Source: Rhodobacterales bacterium (GTDB lineage: Bacteria; Pseudomonadota; Alphaproteobacteria; Rhodobacterales; Rhodobacteraceae). Taken from it: a DNA stretch of 37,157 nucleotides. Made by a program: the position numbers and the translations under genes. The DNA lies in NCBI GenBank assembly GCA_013297695.1, contig JAAFHX010000016.1, forward strand, positions 1-37,157, written 5' to 3'. Positions 18,032-26,634 of this stretch are shown piece after piece; position 1 is the stretch's first letter; every line of letters begins with the position of its first letter. The notes beneath the pieces were generated by a model. That model was not told where the DNA came from, searched no databases, and saw only the letters and a program-made list of their open reading frames with translations.

Positions 18032-18999
18032 GCGCTGCGCACCCGCGGGTCGAGCAGGATATAGACCACATCGACCACCGCATTGGCCATCACCACGAAG
18101 AAGCTGGCGTACAGCACCGTCGTCATGATCACCGGCAGATCAAGGTTCTGCAGCGCGTCATAGGTCAGCTTGCCCACACCCTGCAGACCGAACACCACCT
18201 CGGTCAGCAGCGCCGATCCGCCGACGAGCGCGCCGAAATCGAGGCCGAACAGCGTGACAAAGGCAATCAGCGAGGTGCGCAGGGCGTGCACCAGCAGGAT
18301 GCGCGTTTCCGACAGGCCCTTGGCGCGGGCGGTGCGGATGTAGTCTTCCTGCAAGGCCTCGGTGATGCTGGCGCGCAGCACGCGGGCATAAAGCCCGATG
18401 TACAGGATCGACAGCGTGATCCAGGGGATCACCAGCGCGAGGAACCAGCCCTTCGGGCTTTCCGAAAACGGCACATAGCCAAGCGGCGGCACCCATCCGA
18501 GGAACCATGTGTCCTTGAACCGGCTTTGGGTCAGCAGGTTCATCACCTCGCCCAGCCAGTAGACCGGCATCGAAATGCCGATCAGCCCCAGGATCATCAG
18601 CAGCTTGTCCGGCCAGCGGTCGCGGCAGGCGGCTGCCACGACGCCGATGATGACCGAGAACACCACCCACAGCACCGCCGCCCCGAACACCAGCGACAGG
18701 GTCACCGGTATCGTGTCCAGCACCGCGGGCACGACCTTCCAGCCCCGGTTGACGAAGGATGTCAGATCACCGGTAACGAAGATCTTCTGCATCATCGTCA
18801 GGTACTGGATGTAGAACGGCTGATCGAAACCGAACGAGATGCGCACCGCCTCCAGCACCTCGGGCGAGGCGTTGCGGCCGGCGATCCGTGCCGCCGGGTC
18901 AACGCCGGGCGTGGCGAAAAAGATCAGGAAGACCAGCATGGAAATCCCGACCATCACAAAGACCATCTGGGCCAGCCGCTGAAGGATCGCGAACACCAT
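18028..18999 (-). CDS. dppB: Peptide ABC transporter permease (DppB type)
   Basis: An inner-membrane permease, 323 residues, with TM1 near 10-30 (LAQMVFVMVGISMLVFLIFF) and about six TM helices. The EAA-type coupling loop is seen in EDYIRTARAKGLSETRILLVHALR. The DppB periplasmic domain after TM1 (ATPGVDPAARIAG onward) is intact. The start overlaps the preceding permease stop by one base (TGATG). The gene order here is C then B, the reverse of most dpp operons. Confidence 0.93.
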   Translation of the reverse strand: MVFAILQRLAQMVFVMVGISMLVFLIFFATPGVDPAARIAGRNASPEVLEAVRISFGFDQPFYIQYLTMMQKIFVTGDLTSFVNRGWKVVPAVLDTIPVTLSLVFGAAVLWVVFSVIIGVVAAACRDRWPDKLLMILGLIGISMPVYWLGEVMNLLTQSRFKDTWFLGWVPPLGYVPFSESPKGWFLALVIPWITLSILYIGLYARVLRASITEALQEDYIRTARAKGLSETRILLVHALRTSLIAFVTLFGLDFGALVGGSALLTEVVFGLQGVGKLTYDALQNLDLPVIMTTVLYASFFVVMANAVVDVVYILLDPRVRSA

Positions 19000-20003
19000 C
19001 AGCCGCGCCCCAGCTTGACCCTGGATTTCGGGTCCAGCGCGTCGCGCAAGCCGTCCCCGAACACGTTCAGCGACAGCACCGACAGCACGATCATGATGCC
19101 GGGCGCCAGCGCCACCCAGGGCCGGGTGTACAGCAGCGACTGCCCGTCCTGGATGATGGTGCCCCAGCTTGCATTCGGCGGCTGCACACCGATCGACAGG
19201 AACGACAGCGCGCTTTCGGTCAGCATATTCAGCGCCAACATGATCGGGACAAAGACAATCAGCGTGGTCGAGACATTGGGCAGGATGTCCTTGCGCAGGA
19301 TGCGCCCGGGCGAGGCACCAAGCCCGATGGCCGCCATCACGAAATCAGACTGGCGCAGGCTCATCACCTGACCGCGCACGGGACGGGCCACATAGGGAAT
19401 GTAGATCAGCCCGATGATGAAGATCGGCAGGGCAAGCGACCCGGAGTCGATCTCGACCGGGCCAAGCCTGATGCCCTGCGTGATCATCACGACCGACAGC
19501 GAGATCGCCAGCAGGTAGACCGGAAAGGCCCAGAGCACGTCCAGCACGCGGCTGATGATGGTATCGGCCAGACCGCCATAGAACCCGGCAACCAGCCCCA
19601 GCAGGGTTGCGAAGGCCAGCGTCAGGATCGTGGCGATGCCCGCGATGGTGATCGAATTCAGCCCGCCGTACAACAGCCGCGCCATCACGTCGCGCCCCTG
19701 GTTGTCGGCCCCCAGAAAGTAGTTTCCCGGCTGCCACGTCGGCCCGATGGGCGAAAACCCAAGCGCAAGCCCGGTCTTTGGCAGTTCCATCACGGGTTGC
19801 TCCACCCCGTTCACGATGATGACCGCATCCAGCGTGGACCGGAACGGATCGACGCCGGCCCAGGAGGCATAGACCGGGGCCAGCGCGCAGCACACAAGGA
19901 TCAGAACGAACACCGACAGTGCGGCCATGGCAGAACCGTCACGGCGCAACCGCCGCAGCGCCGTGGCCCAGGGGCCACGGCTGAGGGTCGGGGCTGCCGT
20001 CAC
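18999..20003 (-). CDS. dppC: Peptide ABC transporter permease (DppC type), GTG start
   Basis: The partner permease, 334 residues. The start is GTG at 20003, immediately after the TAG of the binding-protein gene (TAG-GTG), so initiation probably depends on ribosomes finishing that gene; no good Shine-Dalgarno is visible. The N-terminus has the usual DppC pattern: a basic stretch (ALRRLRRDGSAM) before TM1, then a long periplasmic insert carrying FLGADNQGRDVMARLLYGG, the DppC hallmark. The EAA loop reads SDFVMAAIGLGASPGRIL. The C-terminus FGDGLRDALDPKSR is typical. An ATG at codon 26 is an unlikely alternative, as it would remove the basic pre-TM segment. Confidence 0.93.
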   Translation of the reverse strand: MTAAPTLSRGPWATALRRLRRDGSAMAALSVFVLILVCCALAPVYASWAGVDPFRSTLDAVIIVNGVEQPVMELPKTGLALGFSPIGPTWQPGNYFLGADNQGRDVMARLLYGGLNSITIAGIATILTLAFATLLGLVAGFYGGLADTIISRVLDVLWAFPVYLLAISLSVVMITQGIRLGPVEIDSGSLALPIFIIGLIYIPYVARPVRGQVMSLRQSDFVMAAIGLGASPGRILRKDILPNVSTTLIVFVPIMLALNMLTESALSFLSIGVQPPNASWGTIIQDGQSLLYTRPWVALAPGIMIVLSVLSLNVFGDGLRDALDPKSRVKLGRG

Positions 20004-21653
20004 CTACTGGACCCAGGACTGCGAGACCATCCAGTAGAACTGGTTGTTGAACTGGAAGTTGCCGACACGCTTTGACACGAAGTCGATGCGCTTGGGCGTG
20101 AACAGGGCGGCCATCGGGGCGGCATCGGTCACCGCACGGTCGATGTCGGCCCACATCTTGTTGGCGGCCTCGGGGTCGGTCACGCCCAGCAGCATCGCCT
20201 CGTCCATCTTCGCCTGGATGTCCTTGTCACAGAAGCCTGCGATGTTGATGGAACTGTCGGACCCCGGCGTGAACGAGGCGCAGCCGAACAGGATGTTCAG
20301 GAAATCCGACGCGGCCGGATAGTCCTGATACCACTGCGTGATGCTGATCTGCACGTTGTTGCTGGTGTTCTGGATATAGGTGAACTGGATGTTCGGCGAC
20401 AGCGGCTTGACCTCGGCGTCATAGCCGATGTCGGTCAGAACCGATTGCATGTAGGTGCCGATGGCCTTGGAGATGGCGGTATCTTCGGCGATCACGGTCA
20501 CCTTCTGTCCCTTGGTGCCCGACTCCTCGACCAGCGCGCGGGCCTTTTCAAGATCGGGGGCCGACCAGACCTGATCGGGGTTCTTGGTATAGGGGCAATA
20601 GGGCACATGGCCGGGAAAGCCGGGCGGCAGGACCTGACAGACCGGGCTTGCCAGCACCGGGCCGCCGAACAGGTTGACCAGAGCATTCCGGTCGATGGCA
20701 AAGTTCACGGCCTGCCGGGCCTTCACATTGTCGAAGGGCGGGATGTTGGTGTTCATCGGCGCATACCACCAGGCGGTCAGCGGGGTGATATGGACCTGAT
20801 CGGCATAGGTCGATCCGATCTCGGCCAGACGGTCGGCGGGCGGCTGGTCATACATCCAGTCGGCCTCGCCGTTCATCACTGCATTCACCTCGGCCTCGTC
20901 GGTCAGGCCGAAATCGTACTGGATCACGTCGGGATAACCGTCGGGCTGGGCATCCTCGCTCCACACCTTGAAATGCGGGTTGCGGGTCATGGTCATGCCG
21001 CTGTTCGGGTCATAGGCGGAAATCATGTAGGCGCCGGTGCCGGGAACGGGGGCGGTGCCCACGTCCTGCGCGGGCGTGTCGGCGGGCAGGATCACGGCAT
21101 GGGGCAGGGCCAGCTTGTCCAGGAATTCGGCATCGGGCCGGGTCAGGGTGATGGTGATGACGCCCGTCGCCTCGTCGGCGGAAACCCCGCCCTCCAGCGT
21201 GCAGGTGGCCGGTTCCGCAAGGCAGGCATCCGCGCCAACGATCACCGAATAGAACCCGCCTGCCGTAGGCGACGATACCTTGAAGATGCGCTGGAGGCTG
21301 GCCACCACGTCTTTCGTCGTCACCTCCTGCCCGTTCGAGAACTTGATCCCGGGGCGCAGCTTGAAGGTATAGGTCTTGCCGTCGGCGCTGACCTCGGGCA
21401 TCGCCTCGGCCAGATCGGGAACCTTGGTAAAGCCATCTTCGCCCGCCGCCTTCTTGAAGGCCAGAAGCCCGTCATACAGACCCTGATAGATCTGCCAGTA
21501 TTGCAGCGTGTAATTAATGTGCGGGTCCACCGTGCCCGCCGCCGACCGCGCCACAAGGCGCATCGTGCCCCCGCGATGTTCTTCCTTGTATTCTGCCCAG
21601 GCGGGCAGCGCCAGGACCAGCGCCGCAGATGTGGCAAGCAGCAGTTTCTTCAT
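20004..21653 (-). CDS. dppA: Peptide ABC transporter substrate-binding protein (SBP family 5)
   Basis: A periplasmic receptor of the first peptide importer, 549 residues. AGGGAG lies about 7 nt before the ATG. It has the signal peptide MKKLLLATSAALVLALPAWA and the family-5 pattern GGTMRLVARSAAGTVDPHINYTLQ. The LAEAMPEVSADGKTYTFKLR segment is typical of SBP_bac_5, as is GTGAYMISAYDPNSG. Two pairs of cysteines (ACLAEPATC; CQVLPPGFPGHVPYC) suggest disulfides. It follows the S33 peptidase gene by 15 bp. Ligand class, whether peptide or another small amide, is not resolved. Confidence 0.93.
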   Translation of the reverse strand: MKKLLLATSAALVLALPAWAEYKEEHRGGTMRLVARSAAGTVDPHINYTLQYWQIYQGLYDGLLAFKKAAGEDGFTKVPDLAEAMPEVSADGKTYTFKLRPGIKFSNGQEVTTKDVVASLQRIFKVSSPTAGGFYSVIVGADACLAEPATCTLEGGVSADEATGVITITLTRPDAEFLDKLALPHAVILPADTPAQDVGTAPVPGTGAYMISAYDPNSGMTMTRNPHFKVWSEDAQPDGYPDVIQYDFGLTDEAEVNAVMNGEADWMYDQPPADRLAEIGSTYADQVHITPLTAWWYAPMNTNIPPFDNVKARQAVNFAIDRNALVNLFGGPVLASPVCQVLPPGFPGHVPYCPYTKNPDQVWSAPDLEKARALVEESGTKGQKVTVIAEDTAISKAIGTYMQSVLTDIGYDAEVKPLSPNIQFTYIQNTSNNVQISITQWYQDYPAASDFLNILFGCASFTPGSDSSINIAGFCDKDIQAKMDEAMLLGVTDPEAANKMWADIDRAVTDAAPMAALFTPKRIDFVSKRVGNFQFNNQFYWMVSQSWVQ

Positions 21654-21668
21654 GTGCAGGCTCCCTGT

Positions 21669-22568
21669 TCAGTCGTTGTCGTTGAGGAATGCCGAGACGG
21701 TGGCCATGCAGGCCTCCGTTTCCTCGACATGCGGCATGTGGCTGCTGTCTTCAAAGATTACCCATCGCGCGCCGGGGATCAGGGTGGCATAGGGTTCGAC
21801 GCAGGCCGGTGTCGCCTCGTCATGCCGCCCCGAGATCACCAGCGTCGGCACGGCGATCTGCGGCAAGGCAGGGCGGATGTCCCAGTCCTTCAGCGTGCCG
21901 ATCACGAAGAACTCGTTCGGGCCGTTCATCGTGAAGTAGACGGTCGGGTCGGCGGCAAGCTGGGCAAAGCTGGCCACCACCTCGGGCGGGTTCGGCACCA
22001 CGCGGCAGACGTGGCGGGCATAGACCCAGTCGGTCGCGGCCTTGTAGGCCGGGTTGTCATAATCCTGCGCCGCCTCGTGCGTGTTCAGCGCATCCTGAAT
22101 GTCCTGCGGCATTTCAGACCGTTGGCGCATCGCCTCGGAGGTCCACAGCGACATCGACGCGGGTGAGTTGGCGATGGTCAGCGACTTCAGGCCCACAGGC
22201 CGCCGCACACCGTATTCGGCCCCCAGCATCCCGCCCCAGCTTTGCCCCAGCACATGAAAACCACCCCTCTGGCCCAGATGGTCCACAAGGTTTTCCAGTT
22301 CGTCGATGAAGAATTGCGGGGTCCAGAAGTCGGGCCCCCGGTCAGGCAGGTGGGTGGAATTGCCGCAGCCGATCTGGTCGTAATGGATGACCGCCCGCCC
22401 GTCGCGCGCCAGAAGCTTGTAGGCGTCGATATAGTTGTGCGCCGCCCCCGGCCCGCCATGCAGCAGAAAGACAGGGGCTTTGCCAGAGGCAAGATCGCCG
22501 GTGATGCGGTACCACGTCTGAAACCCGCGAAACGGTGCGCGGCCTTCGACCTGCGTCAGTTCAACCAT
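21669..22568 (-). CDS. pip: Proline iminopeptidase-family alpha/beta hydrolase (S33)
   Basis: A 299-residue hydrolase that in its family removes N-terminal proline or related residues from peptides. The oxyanion motif is HGGPGAAHNY (about 37-46). DQIGCGNS follows, then the nucleophile elbow GQSWGG. The acid is in SGRHDEAT and the catalytic His in SSHMPHVE. There is no signal peptide, so it is cytosolic. AGGGA lies about 8-13 nt before the ATG. It lies 15 bp before the binding protein and 129 bp after the amidase in the same operon, suggesting it acts on what the importer brings in. S33 members include amide and ester hydrolases, so specificity for proline is not certain. Confidence 0.9.
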   Translation of the reverse strand: MVELTQVEGRAPFRGFQTWYRITGDLASGKAPVFLLHGGPGAAHNYIDAYKLLARDGRAVIHYDQIGCGNSTHLPDRGPDFWTPQFFIDELENLVDHLGQRGGFHVLGQSWGGMLGAEYGVRRPVGLKSLTIANSPASMSLWTSEAMRQRSEMPQDIQDALNTHEAAQDYDNPAYKAATDWVYARHVCRVVPNPPEVVASFAQLAADPTVYFTMNGPNEFFVIGTLKDWDIRPALPQIAVPTLVISGRHDEATPACVEPYATLIPGARWVIFEDSSHMPHVEETEACMATVSAFLNDND

Positions 22569-22697
22569 CGGTCTGTCCCTGTCGGTTTGCCGGACTGCTG
22601 TGTGCCCTTGACACAGACGGTGGCGTTCCGCGCGCCGTAGTCAAGGTTCTTCACGCAAGGGAAACACACAATCCGCAGGCACCTGCCGAAAAAAGCA

Positions 22698-23639
22698 TCA
22701 CTCGAACACGCAGCGGGGGAAGTAAAAGCTGACGACCCAGTTCGGCATGTCGACGATTTCCGAAATCCGCAGGTCGCCGCAGGTCGAGCACAGCATGTAG
22801 GCGTCAACCGGGGAAAGCTTGTACGCGGCGCACAGCAGGTCGATCATGGCCGACACCGCGTCGCGCGCGCCCGACATCAGGTCGGGGCCGATGCCGGTCG
22901 TGGCCTCGTAGCCCTTGGCATCCAGGTGCCGGGTCACCGGGCCGGGCGTGGTAAAGCGCGGCGTCTTCAGATGCACGCCCTTCACCAGATCAAGCGTCAG
23001 CACCACATCCATCGGGCTTTCGATGGCGGTGCCGCAGACCTCTCCATCACCTTGGGCCGCATGGGTGTCGCCCACGCTGAACAGCGCACCCGCCACCTCG
23101 ACGGGCAGATACAGCGTGGTGCCCGCCGCAAGGTCGCGGATATCCAGATTGCCGCCGACCCGGCGCGGAGGCACGACCGAATGCAGCCCCGCTGCGGCGG
23201 GCGCGCAGCCGATGGTGCCCGCAAAGGGCTTCAGCGGCACGCGGCCATTCCGGCCATAAAGCGCGGGCGACAGGGCGGAATCATATGTCCAGACATGCAG
23301 CGCCGGGTCGGGAAACTGGTCGGCCAGCAGGCCGAAACCGGGGATGTTCGCCGTCCACCCCCAGCCCGAGGGCGCAAAGCTGTCGATGGTGACCTTCAGC
23401 GCGTCGCCGGGTTCGGCCCCTTCGATGTGGATCGGGCCGGAGACCGGGTTCACCTTGCCGAAATCGAGCGCGGTCACATCGGCCACGGTCGAGCGCGCCG
23501 AAAGCTGGCCGGCCGAGCTGTCAAGGCACTGGAACAGGATCGTCGATCCCGGGGCCACACGCTCGGCCGGGGGCAGGGAATTGTCCCAGCCGAAATGATG
23601 CTGCGCGCCATGAATGGTATAGTCGCAAGCCTTGCACAT
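22698..23639 (-). CDS. Acetamidase/formamidase family protein
   Basis: A cytosolic amidohydrolase of the FmdA/AmdA family, 313 residues, which releases ammonia from formamide, acetamide or similar short amides. The ATG at 23639 is preferred over the track start (23675), as AGGGAGA lies about 7 nt upstream and family members begin close to this point (CDYTIHGAQHHFGWDNS). Motifs are PGDALKVTIDSFAPSGWGW, GDTHAAQGDGEVCGTAIE (family core) and AYMLCSTCGDLRISEIVD. It is the first gene of the minus-strand operon that continues with S33 peptidase and a Dpp importer, suggesting amidated or N-formylated substrates; that is inference. Confidence 0.9.
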   Translation of the reverse strand: MCKACDYTIHGAQHHFGWDNSLPPAERVAPGSTILFQCLDSSAGQLSARSTVADVTALDFGKVNPVSGPIHIEGAEPGDALKVTIDSFAPSGWGWTANIPGFGLLADQFPDPALHVWTYDSALSPALYGRNGRVPLKPFAGTIGCAPAAAGLHSVVPPRRVGGNLDIRDLAAGTTLYLPVEVAGALFSVGDTHAAQGDGEVCGTAIESPMDVVLTLDLVKGVHLKTPRFTTPGPVTRHLDAKGYEATTGIGPDLMSGARDAVSAMIDLLCAAYKLSPVDAYMLCSTCGDLRISEIVDMPNWVVSFYFPRCVFE

Positions 23640-23933
23640 CTTTCGTCTCCCTGTCGCGGTTTGTCCGCCTTGCACAAGGTTATGACCCGAACCGGACCGC
23701 GATCAAGCGGGCAGGGGATGCGCGGCATCCGAAGGCCGGCCGGGTCGATGCGCCGGCACAGGGCACGGCACCTTCCGCACGGGCAGCATTTCTGCGCGGC
23801 CCGCAGTCCGGTTGCATCTTTTCCGGGCAACCGGTCCCGAAGGGCATTGACAGCGGGGCTGGCCGTTCGTCCAATCAGCCTTGGGGGCGACCATGGTCGC
23901 GATCCCGCAAGAACAGACAAGAGGGAGATGGAC
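23640..23933. promoter_or_regulatory. Divergent control region between amidase operon and second peptide importer
   Basis: A 294-bp gene-free region that must hold promoters for both operons. On the plus strand TTGACA lies at 23847-23852, but the expected -10 position holds only weak matches (CAATCA). No clear operator palindrome was seen, and ORFs crossing the region are shadows. Shared regulation of the two operons is inferred from geometry. Confidence 0.4.
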
Positions 23934-25532
23934 ATGCAGCTCGGGCATGGATTTGGTCGCGCGGCGGCCCTTGCGGTGCTGATGGCCGGCACGGCCCCGA
24001 TGGCTTTGTTGGCCGAAACGCCGGCCGATACGCTGGTGATTGCCGATGCCATAGACGACATCGTGTCGATCGACCCGGCAGAGGCCTTTGAATTCTCGGG
24101 CGTCGATCTGAACAATAACACCTACGACACGCTGATCGAGCTGGACCCGACCAAGCCGGGCGAACTGGTGCCGGGGCTGGCCGAAAGCTGGTCGGTCGCC
24201 GATGACGGCATGACCTACAGCTTCAAGATCCGGCCGGGCGTCACCTTCTCCAGCGGCAACCCGCTGACGGCCGAGGATGCGGCCCTGTCGCTGCGCCGGG
24301 TGGTCAAGCTGAACAAGACCCCCGCCTTCATCATCACCCAGTTCGGCCTGACGCCCGAGAACGTCGATCAGATGATCACCGCCGACGGCGATACGGTGAC
24401 GCTGAAGACCGACAAGGCCTATGCGCCGTCGTTCGTCTACAACTGCCTGACGGCGGGCGTGGCGAACATCGTCGATGTCAAGACCGCCATGGCGAACGAG
24501 GCTGACGGCGACATGGGCAATGCCTGGCTGAAGGCCAACAGCGCCGGCACCGGGGCCTATGTGCTGAAATCCTTCAAGCCGAACGAAGGCTATGTGCTGG
24601 AAGCCCGGCAAGGCCACTGGCGCGGCGATGCCAAGCTGAAGACCGTGTTCATGCAGCACATTCCCGAAGGCGCGACGCAGCGCCTGCTGCTGGAGAAGGG
24701 CGATATCGACATCGCGCGCGAGATGACGCCGACCGATATCGAGGGTCTGGCGGGCAACCCTGACGTCAAGGTGCAGAACGATGTCGGCGGGCAGGTCTAT
24801 TACCTGGGCCTGAACCAGAAGACCCCGGCCCTTGCCAACCCCAAGGTGCAGGAGGCAATGCGCTGGGCGGTGGATTACAAGGGCATGACCGACACCATCC
24901 TGCGCGGGCAGTGGGTGGTGCATCAGGCCTTCCTGCCGCTGGGGTTCCTGGGCGCGCTGGACGAGAACGTCTATACGCTCGACATCGCGAAGGCCAAGGC
25001 ACTGATGGCGGAATCGGGCCTGCCGCTGCCGCTGGAGGTGAAGTTCACCGTCCGCAACAACCAGGAACGGCTGGATATCGCGACCTCGCTGCAGAACACC
25101 TTCGCGCAGGCGGGCATCAACCTGGTGATGGACGTGGGCGACGGCAAGCAGGGGCTGGAGGTCTATCGCGGCCGCAAGCACGAGATGACGCTGCAGACCT
25201 GGGGCCCGGACTATCCCGACCCGCACACCAACGCCTCGACCTTCGCGATGAACCCCGACAACAGCGATGCGGCCAATGCCACCGGCTATCTGGCCTGGCG
25301 CAACGCCTGGGACCCGGGCCCCTTGAACGCGCTGACCGAGGCCGCCGTGGTGGAAAAGGACGCCGCCAAGCGCGCCGCGATGTATGAGGACATCCAGCGC
25401 CAGCAGCGCGACAACAGCGCCTTCGTGATGATGTTCCAGCAGGCCAAGCAGGATGCCCTGCGCGCCAATGTGAACGGCTTCTTCGCAGGTGGCGCGACGG
25501 ACGCCGCGACCTACTGGACGATCACGAAGTGA
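23934..25532 (+). CDS. Peptide-type ABC transporter substrate-binding protein (SBP family 5), second system
   Basis: A periplasmic receptor, 532 residues from the ATG at 23934, which has GAGGGAG six nt upstream; the ATG at 23928 abuts that site and is less likely. The signal peptide runs to about residue 31 (ALLAETPADTLV). Family-5 motifs are VPGLAESWSVADDGMTYSFKIR, NSAGTGAYVLKSFKPNEGYV and MTLQTWGPDYPDPHTNAS, the last a ligand-domain motif. It resembles the Dpp/Opp receptor class more than nickel binders, but the ligand is unknown. It is first in a five-gene operon. Confidence 0.93.
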   Translation: MQLGHGFGRAAALAVLMAGTAPMALLAETPADTLVIADAIDDIVSIDPAEAFEFSGVDLNNNTYDTLIELDPTKPGELVPGLAESWSVADDGMTYSFKIRPGVTFSSGNPLTAEDAALSLRRVVKLNKTPAFIITQFGLTPENVDQMITADGDTVTLKTDKAYAPSFVYNCLTAGVANIVDVKTAMANEADGDMGNAWLKANSAGTGAYVLKSFKPNEGYVLEARQGHWRGDAKLKTVFMQHIPEGATQRLLLEKGDIDIAREMTPTDIEGLAGNPDVKVQNDVGGQVYYLGLNQKTPALANPKVQEAMRWAVDYKGMTDTILRGQWVVHQAFLPLGFLGALDENVYTLDIAKAKALMAESGLPLPLEVKFTVRNNQERLDIATSLQNTFAQAGINLVMDVGDGKQGLEVYRGRKHEMTLQTWGPDYPDPHTNASTFAMNPDNSDAANATGYLAWRNAWDPGPLNALTEAAVVEKDAAKRAAMYEDIQRQQRDNSAFVMMFQQAKQDALRANVNGFFAGGATDAATYWTITK

Positions 25533-25537
25533 CCGGA

Positions 25538-25567
25538 CGGGCCGCCTTCCACCCGGGCGGCGGCCCG
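25538..25567 (+). terminator. Intercistronic hairpin after the second binding-protein gene
   Basis: A 9-bp perfect stem, CGGGCCGCC / GGCGGCCCG, has a 12-nt loop and lies 5 nt after the binding-protein stop and 8 nt before the permease ATG. There is no U-tract. It parallels the hairpin after livK and probably tunes receptor-to-permease expression or stabilises the upstream mRNA. It also leaves no clear Shine-Dalgarno for the permease. Confidence 0.5.
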
Positions 25568-25575
25568 ACCTTCGC

Positions 25576-26634
25576 ATGACCGGCAGTCCTGTTTCCGGCA
25601 ACCGCGCGTTTGTTCTGGCGGGGCGCATCGGCCTTGGCCTCGGGTCGCTTGCGATCACGATCCTGGGCCTTCTGCTCATCACCTTCCTGATCAGCCGCGT
25701 CGTGCCCATCGACCCGGTGCTGTCCATCGTGGGCGAGCGCGCGACCGAAGCGCAGATCGCGGCGGTGCGCGCCAAGCTGGGCCTTGACCTGCCGATGTGG
25801 CAGCAGTTCCTGATCTATGTCCGCGATGCGCTGACGGGCGACCTTGGAACGTCGATCCGCACCGGGGAACCGGTCGCGGCGGAAATCGCGCGCTATTTCC
25901 CCGCCACGCTGGAGCTTGCGACGCTCGGCACGATCTTCGGCACGCTGGTCGGGGTGCCTGCGGGCGTGCTGGCCGCGACCCGCCCGGGCAGCCTGGCGGA
26001 TCAGGTGGTGCGGGTGATCGGCCTGATGGGCTATTCGATGCCGGTGTTCTGGCTGGGGCTGATCGGGCTTCTGGTGTTCTACGGGCAGCTTGACTGGGTG
26101 TCCGGGCCGGGGCGGCTCGACCCGACCTATGACATGATGATGCAGTTCACCCTGACGCCCTATACCGGGATGATCCTGATCGATTCCGCGCTGAACGGCG
26201 CCTGGGACGTGTTCGGCAACGCGGTCAGCCACATCATCCTGCCGGCCGGGCTGCTGGGCTATGTCTCGATGGCCTACATCAGCCGGATGACCCGCAGCTT
26301 CATGATGAACGAGCTGGGGCAGGAATACATCACCACCGCCCGCGTCAAGGGCATGCCGGAATGGCGCGTGGTCTGGGTACATGCGATGAAGAACGCGCTG
26401 GTGCCGCTGATCACGGTCATCACGCTGTCCTATGCCTATCTGCTGGAAGGGTCGGTCCTGACCGAGACGATCTTTGCCTGGCCGGGCCTGGGCAGCTATA
26501 TCACCGACGCGCTGTTCGCCGCCGACATGCCCGCCGTGCTGGGGGGCACGGTGGTCGTGGGGGCGGTGTTCATCACGCTGAACATGGCGTCGGACCTGCT
26601 GTATCGTCTGGTGGACCCGAGGGCGCGGGCATGA
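25576..26634 (+). CDS. Peptide ABC transporter permease (DppB type), second system
   Basis: An inner-membrane permease, 352 residues from the ATG at 25576. The track ORF begins earlier inside the binding-protein gene. TM1 is LAITILGLLLITFLISRVVP; RVVPIDPVL then continues into the periplasmic domain. LGLDLPMWQQFLIYVRDALTGDLGTSI is the standard DppB amphipathic region. The EAA loop is QEYITTARVKGMPEWRVVWVHAMK. The stop overlaps the next ATG (ATGA). Initiation looks weak, because a hairpin rather than a Shine-Dalgarno precedes the ATG. Confidence 0.92.
   Translation: MTGSPVSGNRAFVLAGRIGLGLGSLAITILGLLLITFLISRVVPIDPVLSIVGERATEAQIAAVRAKLGLDLPMWQQFLIYVRDALTGDLGTSIRTGEPVAAEIARYFPATLELATLGTIFGTLVGVPAGVLAATRPGSLADQVVRVIGLMGYSMPVFWLGLIGLLVFYGQLDWVSGPGRLDPTYDMMMQFTLTPYTGMILIDSALNGAWDVFGNAVSHIILPAGLLGYVSMAYISRMTRSFMMNELGQEYITTARVKGMPEWRVVWVHAMKNALVPLITVITLSYAYLLEGSVLTETIFAWPGLGSYITDALFAADMPAVLGGTVVVGAVFITLNMASDLLYRLVDPRARA

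Noticed and set aside
18888-20075. 395-codon plus-strand ORF over the first system's permease genes
   Set aside because: It is a shadow of dppC/dppB with the same Gln/Arg/His-rich antisense composition.
22660-22697. GCAGG-CAC-CTGC next to an A-run between the amidase and S33 genes as a terminator
   Set aside because: The stem is only about five pairs with too small a loop, and the T-run on the minus strand comes before the stem, not after it.
23703-25775. 690-codon minus-strand ORF across the second binding-protein gene
   Set aside because: It is antisense to a complete SBP family-5 gene that has a signal peptide and Shine-Dalgarno; its own sequence has no family features.
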